This document shows, piece after piece, positions 4,180 through 6,820 of a stretch of 6,820 nucleotides of DNA (positions within the stretch are counted from its first letter, which is position 1; every line of letters starts with the position of its first letter). The notes beneath the pieces were generated by a model, which was given only the letters and a program-made list of their open reading frames with translations, ran no database searches and was not told the DNA's origin. The DNA comes from Acidobacteriota bacterium (GTDB lineage: Bacteria; Acidobacteriota; Terriglobia; UBA7540). The position numbers were made by a program, and so were the translations under genes. The DNA lies in assembly GCA_021789565.1 (NCBI GenBank), contig JAJYJL010000445.1, forward strand, positions 1-6,820, read 5' to 3'.

Positions 4180-6318
4180 GTGGCAACTTCGCGGAGAACA
4201 TTTCTGAAAGCCAGCCTGGCAGGTGTGAGCATTGGGTTAGCGGGGACAGGGTCCGGCGCAGAAACGGCAAACCCGGTTGGCGATGATGCATCGATCTCAT
4301 CAAATCTTCACGAACTCGTGGGAAGGATTCGACTGGGCGCAGAATTCTTCCTCAACAAGACCGCGACTGAAGAGAGTGTTCGGAAGCATTTCCGGCTGAT
4401 GCAATCCCATGGTTTTACGGTGGCCAGGATCTTCGTCATATGGGATGACATCGAGCGCACTCCCGGGGTTTGGAATTTTGAACGGTACGACTGGATTTAC
4501 GACGCGGCCCGCGATTCGGGAATCAAAATAGCCGCCACTTTGTGTTCAGAAGATCCGCCGGGCTGGATGGACCTGACGCCCTTTTACCACCACTATGCCA
4601 ACCTGAATGATCCCAAACTTCGAGAACATTCTGCAATCTATCTGGAAAAGGTTGTGAAGCGATACCGGATTCATCCGGCCCATGGGGCCTGGCTGTTGAT
4701 GAACGAGCCGCACCCTGTCTATTTCTACGACCGGCCCGCCATGGACGCATTTGGCAAGTGGCTGGAATTGAAATACGGAACGGTGGACAAGTTGAACCAG
4801 CAATGGTTTCGGCCGCTGCAGAATTTTTCCGGCGTCCAGATAACGGCCGATCAGTGGAATTCCTACTGGGTGGACTACCCATCGTTTGTCGACTGGCATG
4901 AGTTCAACGATGCCAACCTGGTTGAAATCCTCGAGTGGATCAAAGGCCAGATCCGGAAGTTTGATTCGATCCATCCCACGCACATCAATCCCACCGGCGG
5001 CAATCGATGGAAGGAAGGACAGGTTGTGGATTTTCTTGGCGCCTCGATTCACCCAGCCTGGCTTTTCGAGGAGTTCAAGCGCAAAGAATTTGGTCTGGCG
5101 TTTGCATATAACATCGACCTGCTAGCCAGCGCCGCGGGCAAAAAGCCCTGGTGGGTTACAGAACTCCAGGGAGGGCCGACCATTTACACAGGCCGCCGGC
5201 CCATGAACCCCTCATCGGATGAATTGACCCTGTGGTTGTGGGATGCGTTTGGGGCAGGATGCAAAGGAGTGGTGTTCTGGCTCTGGAACCCCCGGGTGCT
5301 GGGGCGGGAAGCCGGCGAGTGGCAAATGGCAAGCCTGGATGCCGTCCCTTCCAGGCGGGCGGCTGCAGCGAAGAGTGTTCTCGACACCACAGCAAGCATT
5401 CCCTTCATTGTTGAAGCGGAACCTCAACGGCCGAAGACCGCCATCCTGTACAACCGCGAAACATTGCTGCTGCTCGAACTCGATGGACAGACACAACAAC
5501 GGACTCAGGAAGCTGTACGCTCACTGACGGGCTGCTATGAAGCCCTCCGCCGCCGGCACATTCCCGTTACTTTCATCGATATCGACGAACTCAAGTCCGG
5601 TGGGGCCAGCCGGTATGAGATCCTCTATCTCCCCTACTGTTACGCTATCGATGACGATGCTGTCTCAGCATTGAAGGAATTCGTCAGCAAAGGTGGCACG
5701 CTCTGGGCCGACGGTCTTCTGGGTTGGAAGAATGAATATGGCGTCATCCGTCCCAGCCTGCCGGGAGGTCTTGCGGAAGTTTTTGGGTGGGAATCATACG
5801 TTGCAGATGTCGATCCTGTGGAAGAGCCCTATTCCGTAACCGATGACAACGAGCAAGGCGGCGAGCTCTGGAAAATCCCGCTGAAATTGCGGGGCGCGCA
5901 GGTGGCCGTCAAAGATCGCCGAGGGAAACCCTTTGCCACTGAGCATGCCTTCGGAAAAGGCCAGGCCGTCTATTATGCTTCAGCTCTGACCCTGGCGTAT
6001 TTTCAACGTGGAAATCCCGAGGTGGGAAAATGGATCACCGCGCCATCTGTCAAGGCTGAGTCGCAATCTCTTGTCCAGCTCACAAAGGGGTCGGGCCAAG
6101 TGGGCTTTCGGGCCCTGCATCATCCTTCGGGCCCGGTTGCTGTCATCACCAATTGGGGTCCGGACGAGCAAGTCATCGTGAGATTTCGCGGCGACTATGC
6201 TTCCATCAAGAACCATCTGGATGGCGCGCTGGTAAGGGTGACGCAACATGAGGGTTTTGCCGATGCTGAATTAACCTTGAAATCAGGCAAAGCCTGCGTG
6301 CTGAAAGCCGGTCAGTAA
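4180..6318 (+). CDS. Tat-exported GH42-like glycoside hydrolase (beta-galactosidase type)
   Basis: Protein of 712 aa, complete. It starts at GTG, with AAGGGGG (4169-4175) 4 nt upstream and an in-frame TAA at 4168 excluding earlier starts. Residues 4-10 are SRRTFLK, a textbook twin-arginine motif, followed by a hydrophobic stretch to about 26, so it should be exported folded to the periplasm or beyond. Residues about 50-400 look like a GH42-type TIM barrel: GVWNFERYDWIYDAARDSGIK, the acid/base candidate E176 in LLMNEPH, FGKWLELKYGTVDKLNQQW, and the nucleophile candidate E328 in WWVTELQGG. Residues about 418-610 resemble the GATase-like trimerisation domain (YEILYLPYCYAIDDDAV, then FVSKGGTLWADG). 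About 630-712 forms a small beta C-terminal domain. Length and domain order fit GH42 proteins. A retaining mechanism and a beta-galactoside-like substrate are family inferences; the actual sugar is unknown. NEP rather than NEY/NEF after the catalytic Asn is unusual for GH42. Confidence 0.82.
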   Translation: MATSRRTFLKASLAGVSIGLAGTGSGAETANPVGDDASISSNLHELVGRIRLGAEFFLNKTATEESVRKHFRLMQSHGFTVARIFVIWDDIERTPGVWNFERYDWIYDAARDSGIKIAATLCSEDPPGWMDLTPFYHHYANLNDPKLREHSAIYLEKVVKRYRIHPAHGAWLLMNEPHPVYFYDRPAMDAFGKWLELKYGTVDKLNQQWFRPLQNFSGVQITADQWNSYWVDYPSFVDWHEFNDANLVEILEWIKGQIRKFDSIHPTHINPTGGNRWKEGQVVDFLGASIHPAWLFEEFKRKEFGLAFAYNIDLLASAAGKKPWWVTELQGGPTIYTGRRPMNPSSDELTLWLWDAFGAGCKGVVFWLWNPRVLGREAGEWQMASLDAVPSRRAAAAKSVLDTTASIPFIVEAEPQRPKTAILYNRETLLLLELDGQTQQRTQEAVRSLTGCYEALRRRHIPVTFIDIDELKSGGASRYEILYLPYCYAIDDDAVSALKEFVSKGGTLWADGLLGWKNEYGVIRPSLPGGLAEVFGWESYVADVDPVEEPYSVTDDNEQGGELWKIPLKLRGAQVAVKDRRGKPFATEHAFGKGQAVYYASALTLAYFQRGNPEVGKWITAPSVKAESQSLVQLTKGSGQVGFRALHHPSGPVAVITNWGPDEQVIVRFRGDYASIKNHLDGALVRVTQHEGFADAELTLKSGKACVLKAGQ

Positions 6319-6331
6319 TCCGGAATTCAAA

Positions 6332-6349
6332 CAAGCGGGCAGCCGCTTG
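6332..6349 (+). terminator. Hairpin just after the glycoside hydrolase gene, possible terminator
   Basis: CAAGCGG, loop GCAG, CCGCTTG forms a perfect 7-bp stem with a 4-base loop, starting 13 nt after the stop codon. No T-run follows (the next bases are AGAGAAATTC), so it is not a canonical intrinsic terminator. It may instead protect the mRNA 3' end or act with Rho. Confidence 0.35.
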
Positions 6350-6402
6350 AGAGAAATTCTGAAAGTTCAAAACACGCTCACAGGAATCACGCGCTGAAAA
6401 CA

Positions 6403-6462
6403 GCCTGCCGGCTTAGGCGGCCAGGCGGGTTATGGTTTATCCTTGAGGGTTGGCTGATAACC
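6403..6462 (+). repeat. Two adjacent inverted repeats in the leader of the tex gene
   Basis: The first is GCCTGCCG (6403-6410) with CGG-C-CAGGC (6418-6426): an 8-bp stem with one bulged C and a 7-base loop. Immediately after it, GGTTAT (6428-6433) pairs with ATAACC (6457-6462), which a bulge can extend by GCG/CGC, around 23 nt. They occupy the middle of the 199-base gap between the hydrolase and tex. Possible roles are termination of the upstream transcript or a 5' leader structure; neither is shown. Confidence 0.3.
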
Positions 6463-6517
6463 GCGCGCCGGAGTTGCGCCAAACACTCCGCAGAAACAGG
6501 AAACCTTTAAATTCACC

Positions 6518-6820
6518 ATGACAGATCGAAAAGAACTTTCAACCGAACTATTGCTGCACATTGCGCAGGAGCTTGACGTCCCCCTGCGCGGCCTGGTGTC
6601 CGTGATTGAATTGCTGGATGAGGGCGGGACTGTCCCCTTCATCGCACGCTACCGGAAAGAGGCCACCGGCAATCTGGATGAGCTCAAAGTGCGGGGCATC
6701 GAAGAGAAGCTGGCCTACTTCCGGGAATTCGTGGCGCGGCGCGAAACGATTCTGGCCTCGATCGCCGAGCAGGGCAAATTGACTGACGAGCTGAAGGGGC
6801 GCATTGAAGCCACTCTCGAC
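6518..6820 (+). CDS. tex: Tex-family S1 RNA-binding protein, N-terminal 101 residues (cut by window edge)
   Basis: The frame runs from ATG at 6518 to the last base of the window, giving 101 residues of a protein that is usually about 720-800 aa. The diagnostic segment ELLDEGGTVPFIARYRKEATGNLDE (about residues 31-55) is a hallmark of the Tex/YhgF N-terminal helical region. It is followed by the helix with REFVARRETILASIAEQGKLT. Full-length Tex also carries a YqgF/RNase H-like domain, helix-hairpin-helix motifs and a C-terminal S1 domain, all beyond the edge here. Tex is a cytoplasmic nucleic-acid-binding protein linked to transcription and RNA metabolism. The chosen ATG matches the usual N-terminus. 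Its best ribosome-site candidate (AGGA at 6498-6501) is about 16 nt away, unusually far. There is no apparent functional link to the hydrolase upstream. Confidence 0.93.
   Translation, partial: MTDRKELSTELLLHIAQELDVPLRGLVSVIELLDEGGTVPFIARYRKEATGNLDELKVRGIEEKLAYFREFVARRETILASIAEQGKLTDELKGRIEATLD

Noticed and set aside
4120..4250. Sigma-54-type promoter suggested by TGGCAG...TTG in the hydrolase start region
   Set aside because: Spacing and the -12 GC do not fit, and it lies inside the coding sequence.
3969..4286. Two frames (87 codons each, both strands) upstream of and overlapping the hydrolase start
   Set aside because: They overlap the firmly supported Tat signal region, have no ribosome site worth noting, and show no domain.

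Overview
The window reads as chromosomal DNA of a free-living, Gram-negative-type bacterium. An outer-membrane polysaccharide export protein with a signal peptide, a PilZ protein, a NusG-like antiterminator and a Tat-exported glycoside hydrolase together suggest a soil-type lineage. The flavour of the proteins (UpxY-like NusG paralogue, SLBB export protein, small PilZ protein, LuxR-type regulator with a degenerate receiver) would fit Acidobacteriota. That assignment is inference from family resemblance; there is no rRNA or other marker to settle it.

Left half (1-3418), all on the minus strand. In transcription order these are a NarL/FixJ-type regulator (3418-2735), a 458-base stretch with no convincing gene but several inverted repeats, a short PilZ protein (2276-1857), a NusG/RfaH/UpxY-type antiterminator (1766-1173) and a Wza-type polysaccharide export protein (1176-82). 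The last two overlap by ATGA. A probable further gene, of which only the first 18 codons are present, starts at position 56 and runs off the left edge. This looks like the regulatory and export head of an exopolysaccharide or capsule locus continuing to the left. The likely logic is DNA-binding regulator, then c-di-GMP receptor, then processive antiterminator, then export channel.

Middle (3419-4179). This intergenic region is partly AT-rich and holds the promoter region of the LuxR-type gene. It also contains a truncated remnant of an IS5-like element: the first ~59 codons of a transposase plus one terminal-repeat-like end. A gene-free leader of about 240 bases follows.

Right half (4180-6820), plus strand. 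A complete 712-residue GH42-like glycoside hydrolase starts at GTG and has a textbook Tat signal. After a 199-base spacer with hairpins comes the N-terminal 101 residues of the RNA-binding protein Tex, cut by the right edge.

No complete new system is visible. The most notable points are the LuxR-type regulator, whose receiver has lost every phosphorylation residue I can check except Thr80; the structured region before the PilZ gene; and a possible five-codon leader ORF inside an inverted repeat just ahead of the antiterminator gene.
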